Of a stretch of DNA of 64,000 bases, positions 55,401 to 64,000 are shown piece by piece. Source of the DNA: Dactylorhiza incarnata (Eukaryota; Streptophyta; Magnoliopsida; Asparagales; Orchidaceae). The stretch lies in NCBI GenBank assembly GCA_033032865.1, contig JAWHQI010000257.1, positions 992,001 to 1,056,000 of the forward strand, read 5' to 3'. The notes beneath the pieces were generated by a model. That model saw only the letters and a list, made by a program, of their open reading frames with translations, was not told the origin of the DNA and searched no databases. Every line of letters starts with the position of its first letter. Position 1 is the first letter of the stretch. A program made the translations under genes and the position numbers.

Positions 55401-55689
55401 TCTCGATCGCATGCACGCGGAGGGAGAAGACGCATTCGAAGCGACGGTGGCGGATGTGAGAAAGAGCCTTGAGAGGTTTCCAGTTCCATAGAGAAGAAGG
55501 CTTCTTCTCTTTCTGATCGGGGTTCGACGCTGCAAATGAACTGCCGGTGGACAGAGAGCGGCTGCCGGGAGCGCGGCTGCAGTGCCGTAGGGGCTTCGAT
55601 TCCACGTCGAGCGCTTTGCTTAGAGCTTCAATCTCACTGAAGAACCGACCGCTCGATGGATCGATCGATGGACCCTCAACCCTTCGCAT
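52407..55689 (-). CDS. PMIR1: PMI1-related protein with NT-C2 domain (PMIR1-like), two exons
   Basis: Plant-specific protein of the PLASTID MOVEMENT IMPAIRED 1 group, linked in Arabidopsis to chloroplast/organelle positioning and cortical actin or nuclear movement. Exon 1 is 55689-53609, exon 2 53520-52407, joined in frame to 1064 residues. After SLWNWKPLKALSHIRHRRF (residues 66-84) comes the N-terminal C2 domain to about 230 (FSLRVHAIENLPP, KFDEALSFQCSVYG, LGKHRVDLTRLLPL). An acidic low-complexity middle follows. The conserved tail has EYVSLEDLAPLAMDKIEALS, EGLKIQSGMSDEEAPSNI, TPMLALIQVERVF, GSRWLLANGMGK and a LysM-like VQPEETLWSISSRVHG. The start is the first ATG after an in-frame stop. The last residues (NPSFLFFR) depart from the usual family ending. 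Intact and the only clear host gene here. Confidence 0.93.
53521..53608 (-). other. Intron of PMIR1-like gene (88 bp)
   Basis: Exon 1 ends GAACATCAAAG, donor GTTTGTGTTTG, acceptor TTTTTTCATACAG, exon 2 begins ACAGGACTC. The join keeps the frame through RQDSLLHLNHEEDESIFDLN into the next open region. The intron is AT-rich. Confidence 0.9.
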
Positions 55690-55990
55690 TCTTTTGATTC
55701 CTAAGCACGAAGAGTACAATGATGTCTGGTTTGATCAGAAGCCCTGATGGGTAGTATCAACCCTAATTACTGAAAGAAGAAGAAGCAGAGGAGGAGGAGA
55801 AGAAGAGGAGATGCTTGGTGTTTTCCGGCCGCCGCTCCAGCAAGAGGAGAGAGAGTCTCCCGGAGGTGAGAAGAAGAGCGGGTTGTTTGCAGGTCATGTT
55901 GCCGCGAGGGCAAGAAAGGAACTTCGGCGCTATAAAGGAAGTGGATAGCTGTACGCCTGTACCCATTTCAGATAAATGTTAAAAGCACAC
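55690..55990 (-). promoter_or_regulatory. 5' UTR and probable core promoter of PMIR1-like gene
   Basis: In gene sense a CT-rich leader (ctcctcctcctctgcttctt type) precedes the ATG, as is common in plant 5' UTRs. A TATA-like cctttatagcg lies at about 55931-55941, roughly 245 bases before the ATG. Position of the start site is inferred only. Confidence 0.4.
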
Positions 55991-56214
55991 CAAATACTGG
56001 TGTTACCACACCCTAAAAATCTCTAAATTTAATAAGAACTCTACACCGCTCACCTTTAAGCGCACACCCAGCCCGCGGCCTTCTCTCCCACGCGATTGCA
56101 AGAGTTCGCCTCTTCCGCCGCACGCCTGCGCAGCATGCCCTCCTCTCTCGCCATAGGAACATGCCTCTCTCACCGAAGGAACGCGCCTCTCTCGCCGGAG
56201 GAATACCTTTCCGC
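55991..56214. other. Intergenic DNA between PMIR1-like gene and H2A pseudogene
   Basis: A GC-richer patch at 56050-56210 repeats gcctctctc(g/a)ccg(g/a)aggaa-type words. No coding region is supported. The open frame on the minus strand at 56003-56326 runs antisense into the H2A pseudogene. Confidence 0.5.
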
Positions 56215-56229
56215 CCCTATCCCTATCCC

Positions 56230-56472
56230 TATTCCATCCTTGAATACCTTGTCGTCGAGGTAATTTTTGGACATCTGAGGTTTTGGAGTCGGTCGGCAAT
56301 GCTGCAAAAGATAACAAGAAGACCATGAACTTTCAAGGGCACATACATCTAGGAGTGAGGACTGACGAGGAACTTTCTAAGCTTCCCAGGCACATACAAC
56401 CTTCTCCTTCCCAAGAAAGTCGGGGCTTCCAAGTCCGGACCTGCTGACGATGACAGTGGAATCAAAGTTTAA
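56230..56472 (+). pseudogene. Histone H2A pseudogene (C-terminal half)
   Basis: The plus strand encodes LEYLVVEV, then [10 protein letters not shown], then [15 protein letters not shown] and, in another frame, [20 protein letters not shown] followed by a stop. These match in order the H2A blocks [36 protein letters not shown] and (PNIH)NLLLPKK. Several residues are lost between blocks, notably about 13 after EELSKL (the VTIANGGV part), with frameshifts. The N-terminal half is not visible. No intron is seen, so it may be a processed copy, but no poly-A tail or target duplication was found. It cannot make a functional histone. Confidence 0.85.
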
Positions 56473-57404
56473 TCATTTTTTTGCCTCTTTTTGTTCCCAT
56501 TTGCGTCTGAACTTGTAATTAAGGTGGAGATTCTGAATTAAATCATATCTTTTAGCAAACACAGTGTTTGTTTTCGTTCTGCTTAATTGTTGTTTCTCAA
56601 GACCAGAGTAATACTAAAAAAATACTACATCTTGAGTGGAATTCAAATACTAAAAAAATTCTAGAAAATTAACAAAATTATTGAAAATAATGGACTTGTG
56701 ATGAATGCATTGTTATACACTGTACCTATTATTACCAATATACTTCTCATATTGAAGAGCTTCATTGTGCACAGTCATGTGTAATGCGCGTCATATGTAA
56801 AGCGAATTTTAGATGGATGTAATGAGATTTAGCAGACACAAAAATAGCTCAATATACTTTTGCCCTAAGCTTCGAATGCTTCGCATGCGGCTTAGGTTCG
56901 TTGAGGTGTAGGTGAATCCAACCGCATGCGAGCGAAGGAGGTGCTGAGGTGGATAAAAGGTTAGTCGGACGAAAATAATGTCAGGATGGAACAGCGAACA
57001 GCCATTTCAGCAAATGGTTGGAGTAGGAATGGGATGAAACATAAAAGTGTGACCACGTCGAGACATGTCAGTGGTGTGAGATATGAAGATGTGAGTGGAT
57101 TATTTAATCGAAATAAATAATAACCAGGATATATTGTTTTCGTCGGTTCGTACACATTTTGAATTTGAATTTGAATTGACGGGCCCCGCATCAGCTCACA
57201 TGTGTGGTATGATTCCATTTAATTCCAACACCTCTTTCTCGGAAATTAGATCAAATAATTTTAAGTCATAAATGGTATTAAATATTCTTAAAAGTTCAAA
57301 TATGATTCCCACATATTCTATCTTCCTCTTTCTCTCTCCCTCTAAATGATATTATTAAAAAAAAGTAAGAAGGAGTCTCAAATATTACACCAAATGAATT
57401 GTTG
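56473..57404. other. AT-rich intergenic DNA, no gene seen
   Basis: A small palindromic patch lies near 56866-56935 (cgcatgcgg and ccgcatgcg words). Nothing else recognised. Confidence 0.5.
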
Positions 57405-57993
57405 TGTTCGTCCTAAAATTGGTCCGAATTTGATCGTCTTAGCTCAGGAGCGGACGAGCACGCAAACAGTCACAAAGAAATGAAACGGCTGGTGGGAAAT
57501 CTTTTTTATCGTGGAAAACTCCGAAAAGAGGTGAAAAATCTCGCGCTTGGTTCGGAGCCAACCTAACTTCACTATCAGTGTCTCTTTTACAGTGCTTTGG
57601 TAAGGAATCGAGAGCGACATGACGCTCCTCGTTACAACTTATGGGAGAGAGAGAGAGAGAGAGAGAGAGACGTTCGAAGGGTGGCAGACTACCGCTCTCG
57701 AAGCTGTCTTTTTTCCTGGCTGCAGTGGGGAGCACCACGCTCTGGGAACCAGACAATCTTCTGCTTGCACTTGGGATCTTGAGCGTTGCGTTCTGAACGT
57801 CTGGATACCTTTTCCTTCCAGGGTCTGCAGGTAGTCGTTGGTGTGGAGGCGACGATTTGCCTAATGTCCCGCACTCAGAATGAAGATCGGAGGAGGATGA
57901 AGGTCTCTGAGCCGTCTTTGAAGTGCTTGAAGGATGTTCAAGGACGTCTCAGAAGTGCTTGAAGGAGATCCCAGAGAACTCTCTTGCAAGTAG
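57405..57993 (-). repeat. LTR-like block related to 7785-8100
   Basis: Shares ordered landmarks with 7785-8100: cacgcaaacagtca, cgtggaaaac, gtgaaaaatc, aacttcactatc, ctcgttacaa, then a GA microsatellite (57643-57670) and a ttcgaaggg word. It directly abuts the copia 3' LTR, which inserted next to or into it. It may be an LTR fragment of a related copia family. Confidence 0.5.
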
Positions 57994-58966
57994 TGTAGGG
58001 AATGAAGGTCGCAGGTAGCGACGTCTCCCACCGATCAATAGAGCATACAAAACCTGAGAAAAACAAACCAACAAAACAAACCCACAAACACAGAGATATA
58101 CGTGGAAAACCTTCACAACTTGAAGGTCAAAAACCATGGGGCACGGCACAACGAAATCCACTATAATAATAAATAAGGATTACAACGAAATATCTAGGTT
58201 TGCCCAAACCTAGAATGCCCACCGGATTTGACAACAAATCCAACCTTCTCCACCAACAAAGATGAACACCACTTCTCTACAATAGGATAAAATCCACTCT
58301 CTCTTCAAGCACAATAGCAAGCGAAAACGAGATTGAAAAACACCTTAATCCGTAGACGAAGAGGCCTTTGAAAACGGTGGAGAAATCTCCAAGCAAAACG
58401 GAGGAAACACCTCCTCTTTCCGGCAATGGCAACGTCAGCGACAACACTCTCCAAAACGAGGCGGCAACAGCCCCTCTTCAAGTCGGCGACGACAGCACTC
58501 CAAAACGGCGGCGACAGCCCTCCAAGACCGGCGGCGACAGCCCCTCTCCTTCCGGCGACAGAGACGACGACAACAGCCCTCCTTCCAGCGACAGCAGCGG
58601 CGACAGCACCTCTCCGGCAGCCCCTCCTCCACGCACCCCGACGGCGGCTCTCCACAAGAACGAGAGAAAGAGGAAGGGGGGGGGGGGGGGGGTGGGCGGC
58701 TGTCCTCAATCGGGAGAGAGGGAGAGAGATAATCGGCTATTAACCAAACCAAAATATTAATCCCTGCTGCCCTAAGGAACTGCTCACGCCAAAACCAAGT
58801 TAAAACCGGTTCAGTTGAACCGGTCTAAAAACGCCCAGATTTTTGCCTTCGCAAAATCAAGGATAGAGCCTAGCGCGTTGCAACCTGCCTTTTTACCAGG
58901 TTGTAACCTAAAAACTGAATCAATAAAAATTCACAAAAAAACTCCTTTAGGGGCTGAACCCCAACA
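57994..58966 (-). repeat. 3' LTR of copia element (973 bp)
   Basis: tgtaggg at 57994 to ccccaaca at 58966. Includes a CG-rich segment of gcggcgacagcccc-type repeats (58430-58640) and a G run (58677-58691) that is longer than in the 5' LTR. Confidence 0.93.
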
Positions 58967-58980
58967 AACTCCCCCTTCAG
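58967..58980 (-). other. Polypurine tract of copia element
   Basis: In element sense ctgaagggggagtt directly precedes the 3' LTR. Confidence 0.85.
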
Positions 58981-59012
58981 ACCATAAAGGGGAGTTCTCC
59001 ACCTTGACTCCT

Positions 59013-60630
59013 TCAAGTGGACATCATGCCGATCGACCATCGGTAAAAATCATGCTTCTCCCTTGGGACCACCTTCGTCATCATATCCGAAGGGTTTTCA
59101 TCTGTGTGGATCTTCTCCACCACCAACAGCTTCTCCTCAACTGCATCCTGAATCCAGTGATACTTCACGTCAATGTGCTTCGTCCTGGAGTGAAAGGCGG
59201 GATTCTTGGCCAAGAATATAGCACTCTGACTGTCACAAAATACTGTGTACACGTCCTGTCGAAGACCAAGCTCAAGCATGAACTTCTTCATCCAAATAAG
59301 CTCCTTTGATGCCTCAGTCAACGCAATATATTCAGCCTCCGTTGTTGACAATGCCACGCACTTCTGAAGCCTTGACTGCCATGACACTGCTCCCCCTGCA
59401 AATGTGACCACGAATCCAGAAGTGGATCTCCTCGTGTCAACATCTCCTGACATATCCGAGTCCGAGTACCCAATAAGTTCTGGTGGACCTCCACAAAACC
59501 TTAAGCAAAGGTCTGAGGTACCTCGGAGATAACGAAATATCCATTTCACAGCACTCCAGTGATCTTTCCCTGGGTTTGCCAAGTAACGGCTCACAGATCC
59601 CACAGAATGAGCTATGTCTGGCCTAGTGCAGACCATAGTATACATCAAACTCCCTACTGCAGATGCATAAGGGATATGAATCATCTCTTCCACTTCCTCC
59701 TCAGATGAAGGACTTTGAGAACTAGAAAGTCTGAAGTGCCCGGCTAAAGGAGTAGCAACGGGTTTTACCTTGTCCATCATGAACCTCTTCAGCACTTTCT
59801 CCACGTACTCAGACTGAGATAGCCATAGTTGACCGGCACTCCTGTCCCTGGTGATTTTCATTCCAAGAATCTTCCTTGCCGGTCCCAAATCCTTCATTTC
59901 AAAGGACTCACCGAGCTCCTTCTTCAACTCAGCTATGCTTGCCTTGTCATCCCCAACAATCAGCATATCATCTACGTACAACAGCAGAATAGTAAACGCC
60001 TTCTTAGTCCTCTTCACATACACGCAGTGATCAGCCCTGGTCCGTTGGAATTTGCTCTTCATCATGAACGAGTCAAATTTCCTATACCACTGCCTGGGTG
60101 TCTGCTTCAACCCATAAAGGCTCTTCTTGAGCCGGCAGACCAGATGATGCTTCCCCTTAGCCACAAAGCCTTTGGGCTGCTCCATGTATAGCTCTTCCTC
60201 CAAATCATCATGCAAAAATGCCGTCTTGACGTCCATCTGCTCGACTTCAAGATCCATGGAGGCAGTCATACCCAACACCAGTCTGATAGAGGACATTTTC
60301 ACCACAGGGGAAAATATCTCATCGAAATCTATACCTTGTTTCTGACTGAAACCTTTAACTACTAGTCTCGCCTTGTACCTCGGCTGAGAGAGACTTTCAT
60401 CCAACTTCAGCTTGAAGACCCACTTGTTCTTTAAAGCTCTCTTCCCTTTAGGCAATGAGACTAAGTCATACGTCTCGTTCTTCGGAAGGGAGTACAACTC
60501 CTCTTCCATAGCAGCCGTCCAAGCCTCACGATCTTCAGCACTCTGAGCCTCCTTATTGGACTCAGGCTCTCCACTATCTGTAAGCAAGATATACTCATGA
60601 GGAGAATACCTGATATTGGGCCTTCTGACT
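59013..60630 (-). pseudogene. pol: Copia reverse transcriptase and RNase H (frame separated from gag-IN by a frameshift)
   Basis: About 525 codons are open. RT starts with the WKAAMxEEL-type block (WTAAMEEELYSLPKNETYDL) and includes WVFKLK, MDVKTAFLHDDLEEELYM, KKSLYGLKQTPRQWYRKFD and the catalytic LLYVDDMLIVG. RNase H has YSDSDMSGDVDTRRSTSGFV, LSTTEAEYIALTEASKELIW and FCDSQSAIFLAKNP through SRTKHIDVKYHWI. Catalytic residues are intact. The frame joins the upstream part through RPNIRYSPHEY, which is one base out of register with the gag-integrase frame near 60620-60640, so the original single polyprotein is broken there. Confidence 0.94.
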
Positions 60631-62958
60631 CTCAGATCTGACAGGAGGAACCTCCACCACAGGTGTCACATCAACTGGCAGAGCTCCCCCCACATCCGGA
60701 ATCATCTCCTCATTAGGAATAAGCTCACCAACTTCCTCCTCAGCATGCCCATCATCAGCAACAGTCTCTACTGGCCCATCATCAACATAGAGTCTCTCCT
60801 CCGCAGGTGGAAACTGTGGAACCTGTGAATCCGCAGCATTCTGCTCACCAACCACTTGATCTTCAACAAAAACCACATCTCTGCTTCTGATCATTTTCTT
60901 GTTCACGGGATCCCAGAGTCTATAACCAAACTCCTCATGGGAAAATCCCAACAAGATGCACTCCCGAGACTTCTCATCAAGCTTCGATCTCTCTTCCTTG
61001 GGGACATAAACATGAACTTTGCACCCAAACACCCGCACATGTTCGTACGACACTTCCTTCACGGACCAAACACGCTCTGGAATATCACCATTCATAGGTG
61101 CCGAAGGAGACAAATTTATTAGATGTACAGCAGTTTGCATGGCCTCAGCCCAAAACTGCTTACTAATGCCAGCTTGAGAAATCATGCATCTGATCTTCTC
61201 AACAATCGTCCTGTTCATCCTCTCTGCCAACCCATTCTGTTGCGGCGTCCTCGGGATTGTCCTTTCATGCACTATGTCATGCTCTCTGCAGTAGGCATCG
61301 AAGGAACCAATGTATTCTCCCCCGTTGTCAGATCGAACTCGCTTTATTTCTTTACCGGTCATCTTCTCCACCTTTGCTCTGAACTCTACAAAATTTGCTA
61401 GAACATCACTCTTCTGCTTCACAGGATATGCCCAGACTTTCCTGGAATGATCGTCAATGAACGTGACGAAATAAGCAGCTCCGCCCATAGACTTGGGATC
61501 AATAGGATCACACACATCAGTGTGTATCAAATATAGTAACTCCGCCTTCCTCTTTGGTTCAGAATCAGCAAAGGAAACACATTTCTGCTTACCGGCCAAG
61601 CAGTGCACACACGTGTTAGGAATCCCTCCTGATAGCTCCGGAAGAACCTTGTTCTTCACCAAAATCTTCAAGCTCTTCTCACTGATATGCCCAAGCCTGC
61701 GATGCCATAACTCCATAGAGTTGCCTTCAGCAGCATTCACAATTGGGCCACAGATCTTGGCATTAGTGCGATAAAGGCCACAACACTTCCTTCCTCTGGC
61801 TACCACCAAAGAGCCCTTCAGCAACCTCCAGGTACCTCCACCTTCAATGCTAGTGAAACCACCGTCATCAAGTCTACCAACGGAAATCAGATTCATTCTC
61901 AAGTCAGGAATATGCCTGACGCCCTTGAGAACAATCTTCCCAAGCTCAGTCTCCAAGTGGACATCACCATTGCCAATAATCAATGATTCACCGGAATTTG
62001 CCATCCGGATCACACCAAGGTCTCCCGCAGAATAGGTGTAGAAGTAATCCCTGTGAGGAGTGCAATGATAGGATGCACCTCCGTCCACGATCCAGTCTGT
62101 GTCAACACATTCCTGGCAAGACGACCCACTGCACTGCAAGTATAACGGCTCAGCCTCTACAATCGAAGTCATCGCATCACCACTGGATTCACCTACCTCC
62201 TTGGTCTTTCCCTTCAGGTCTCTTTTCATTTGGAAACAATCCTTCTTGAAATGACCCTTCTTCTTACAATAGTAGCACTCGATGTCCTTCTTGGACTTGT
62301 CCCTAGACTTGCTCCTGGAAGTGCCCCTGTTCTTCACATCCTTCTTCACAGATCTACCTCTTCCTTCCATGAGGAAAACACCCGAACTGGAAGATCCAGA
62401 ATCCTTCCTTCTCAACTCTTCGTTCAGGAGACAACTAGACACCATCTCCATGGTTACCACCTCATCAGGTGCTGAGTTGCTCAACGACACTACAAGAGTC
62501 TCCCAACTCTCTGGTAAGGAACTAAGGACCATCAGAGCTTGGAGTTCATCTCCCAAGGTAATCTTCATGGACTCCAACTGATTGATAATACTTTGGGCGA
62601 GGTTCATGTGCTCAGTCATCTGCGAACCTTCCCGGTACTTCAAATTCACAAGCTTCCTAATCAGAAATGCCTTGTTGCCTGCAGTCTTCCGCTCATACAA
62701 AGCTTCCAGCTTTTTCCATAAGGCTTGGGCCGAGGACTCCGTGGAAACATGATGAAAAATAGAGTCATCAAGCCACTGCCTAACGAACCCTACTGCCTTC
62801 CGATCCATCTTCTTCCACTCTTCATCATCCTTAACTGAAGCCGGTCTCCCTGTCAACGGAGCATGGAGATCTTTACAATATAAAAGATCCTCCATCTGAG
62901 GCTTCTAGATGCTCCAATTCTTGCCATTCATACTGACCATCCTTGTGTTCTGTTCCAT
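60595..62958 (-). pseudogene. gag-pol: Copia gag, protease and integrase with one stop and a 3' frameshift
   Basis: The ATG at 62958 starts MEQNTRMVSMNGKNWSI, followed by a TAG (62905-62907) where Tnt1-like gags have Trp. The frame then stays open for 766 codons: UBN2-type gag (DDSIFHHVSTESSAQALWKKLE, YREGSQMTEHMN), zinc knuckle CYYCKKKGHFKKDC, protease-like DWIVDGGASYHCTP (D-G-G where D-S-G is usual), GAG-pre-integrase (LWHRRLGHISEKSLKIL...CVHCLAGKQ) and integrase with YLIHTDVCDPI, FVTFIDDHSRKVW, SDNGGEY and TPQQNGLAERMNRTI. It ends in an out-of-frame tail after a one-base shift near 60630. Confidence 0.93.
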
Positions 62959-63108
62959 TGCTTTCTCTAACCAAAAACAGCTCTAACACGATCCGCAAGT
63001 CGATTTATTTCAAGGGATTAACAAGAGAGGATAGGGAGCGGACTAATGGTCGTCACCTACCGCACCGAGTTATAAACCGAGAAATAAAAACGACAAGCCA
63101 AAGAACCT

Positions 63109-63121
63109 GGCTCTGATACCA
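63109..63121 (-). other. Primer-binding site, initiator tRNA-Met
   Basis: TGGTATCAGAGCCAGG in element sense begins two to three bases inside the 5' LTR. It is a full match to the plant initiator tRNA-Met complement over the first 12 bases. Confidence 0.9.
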
Positions 63122-63123
63122 CT

Positions 63124-64000
63124 TGTAGGGAATGAAGGCCGCAGATAGCGACGTCTCCCACCGATCAATAGAGCATACAAAACCTGAGAAAAACAAACCA
63201 ACAAAATAAACCCACAAACACAGAGATATACGTGGAAAACCTTCACAACTTTAAGGTCAAAAACCACGGGGCACGGCACAACGAAATCCACTATAATAAT
63301 AAATAAGGATTACAACGAAATATCTAGGTTTGCCCAAACCTAGAATGCCCACCGGATTTGACAACAAATCCAACCTTCTCCACCAACAAAGATGAACACC
63401 ACTTCTCTACAATAGGATAAAATCCACTCTCTCTTCAAGCACAATAACAAGTGAAAACGAGATAGAAAAACACCTTAATCCGTAGACGAAGAGGCCTTTG
63501 AAGACGGTGGAGAAATCTCCAAGCGAAACGGAGGAAACACCTCCTCTTTCCGGCAATGGCAACGGCAGCGGCAACACTCTCCAAAACGAGGCGGCAACAG
63601 CCCCTCTTCAAGTCGGCGGCGACAACACTCCAAAACGGCGGCGAGAGCCCTCCAAGACCGGCGGCGACAACCCCTCTCCTTCCGGCGACAGAGACGGCGA
63701 CAACATCCCTCCTTCCAGCGACAACAGCGGCGACAGCACCTCTCCGGCAGCCCCTCCTCCACGCACCCCGACGACGGCTCTCCACAAGAACGAGAGAAAG
63801 AGGAAGGGGGGTGGGCGGCTGTCCTCAATCGGGAGAGAGGGAGAGAGATAATCAACTATTAACCAAACCAAAATATTAATCCCTGCTGCCCTAAGGATCT
63901 GCTCACGCCAAAACCAAGTTAAAACCGGTTCAGCTGAACCGGTCTAAAAACACCCAGATTTTTGCCTTCACAAAATTAAGGACAGAGCCTAGCGCGTTGC
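63124..64000 (-). repeat. 5' LTR of copia element (877 bp in window, truncated by window end)
   Basis: Begins tgtagggaatgaag at 63124 and matches 57994-58870 to the last base of the window. About 95 more bases should follow. Confidence 0.93.

Larger units (their letters stand above)
57994..64000 (-). mobile_element. Ty1/copia element, Tnt1-like, right end outside window
   Basis: Minus strand. 3' LTR 57994-58966, pol 59013-60630, gag-integrase 60600-62958, primer-binding site 63109-63121, 5' LTR from 63124 past the window end. LTRs in element sense start TGTTGGGG and end CATTCCCTACA. Domain order gag, protease, integrase, RT, RNase H is diagnostic of copia; the sequence is closest to the Tnt1/Tork group. 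Compared over 877 bases the LTRs differ at about 28 positions by eye. One gag stop and one frameshift inactivate it. Confidence 0.94.

Noticed and set aside
56003..56326. 107-codon frame on the minus strand
   Set aside because: It is antisense to the H2A pseudogene and has no recognisable motif.

Overview
This window looks like an intergenic, repeat-dominated stretch of a flowering-plant nuclear genome. The evidence is nested Ty3/gypsy and Ty1/copia LTR retrotransposons primed by initiator tRNA-Met, a plant-type L1 LINE with a C-terminal RNase H, a BED/hATC hAT transposon, several MITEs with TTA/TAA target duplications, and one intron-containing gene of the plant-only PLASTID MOVEMENT IMPAIRED 1-RELATED family. 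I see no tRNA, rRNA or CRISPR array. The species cannot be told from the sequence alone.

Layout. 1-8892: AT-rich DNA with decayed retroelement pieces (a gypsy RNase H scrap, a copia RT/RNase H pseudogene, LTR-like blocks with tandem repeats). 8893-23354: a 14.5-kb, minus-strand Ty3/gypsy element with 4.7-kb, nearly identical LTRs, intact gag and pol frames and a 5-bp target duplication. 23769-35292: a loopless 130-bp palindromic MITE, split by an 11.4-kb minus-strand gypsy element that has three LTRs because a 2.7-kb int-LTR segment is tandemly duplicated. 35429-38299: a complete hAT transposon with an 8-bp target duplication and a transposase broken by one stop codon. 38470-40466: MITE-like elements, one filled with a degenerate TTTTCGCCCGGGCGCG-type minisatellite. 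40467-45940: a compact plus-strand chromovirus-type gypsy element with several stops. 45945-47000: a cluster of MITEs, some nested. 48190-51018: a foldback MITE interrupted near one end by a 5'-truncated LINE. 52407-55689 (minus): the host PMIR1-like gene. About 56.2-56.5 kb: a histone H2A pseudogene. 57405-57993: an LTR-like block. 57994 to the window end: a minus-strand Tnt1-type copia element whose right LTR runs off the window.

How it fits together. Nearly everything is mobile-element sequence at different ages. The giant-LTR element is youngest (LTRs differ by roughly 0.3% by eye), then the three-LTR gypsy element (about 1%), then the compact gypsy and the copia element (about 2.5-3%). 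The older elements are broken mostly by single in-frame stops, many at positions where tryptophan is expected, which is the pattern expected from deamination of methylated cytosine. The PMIR1-like gene is the only convincing host protein-coding gene. No prokaryotic-type defence or biosynthetic system is present; the most unusual material is structural: the giant LTRs with arrays whose copy number differs between the two LTRs, the perfectly centred palindrome, the tandemly duplicated element and the minisatellite-filled MITE.
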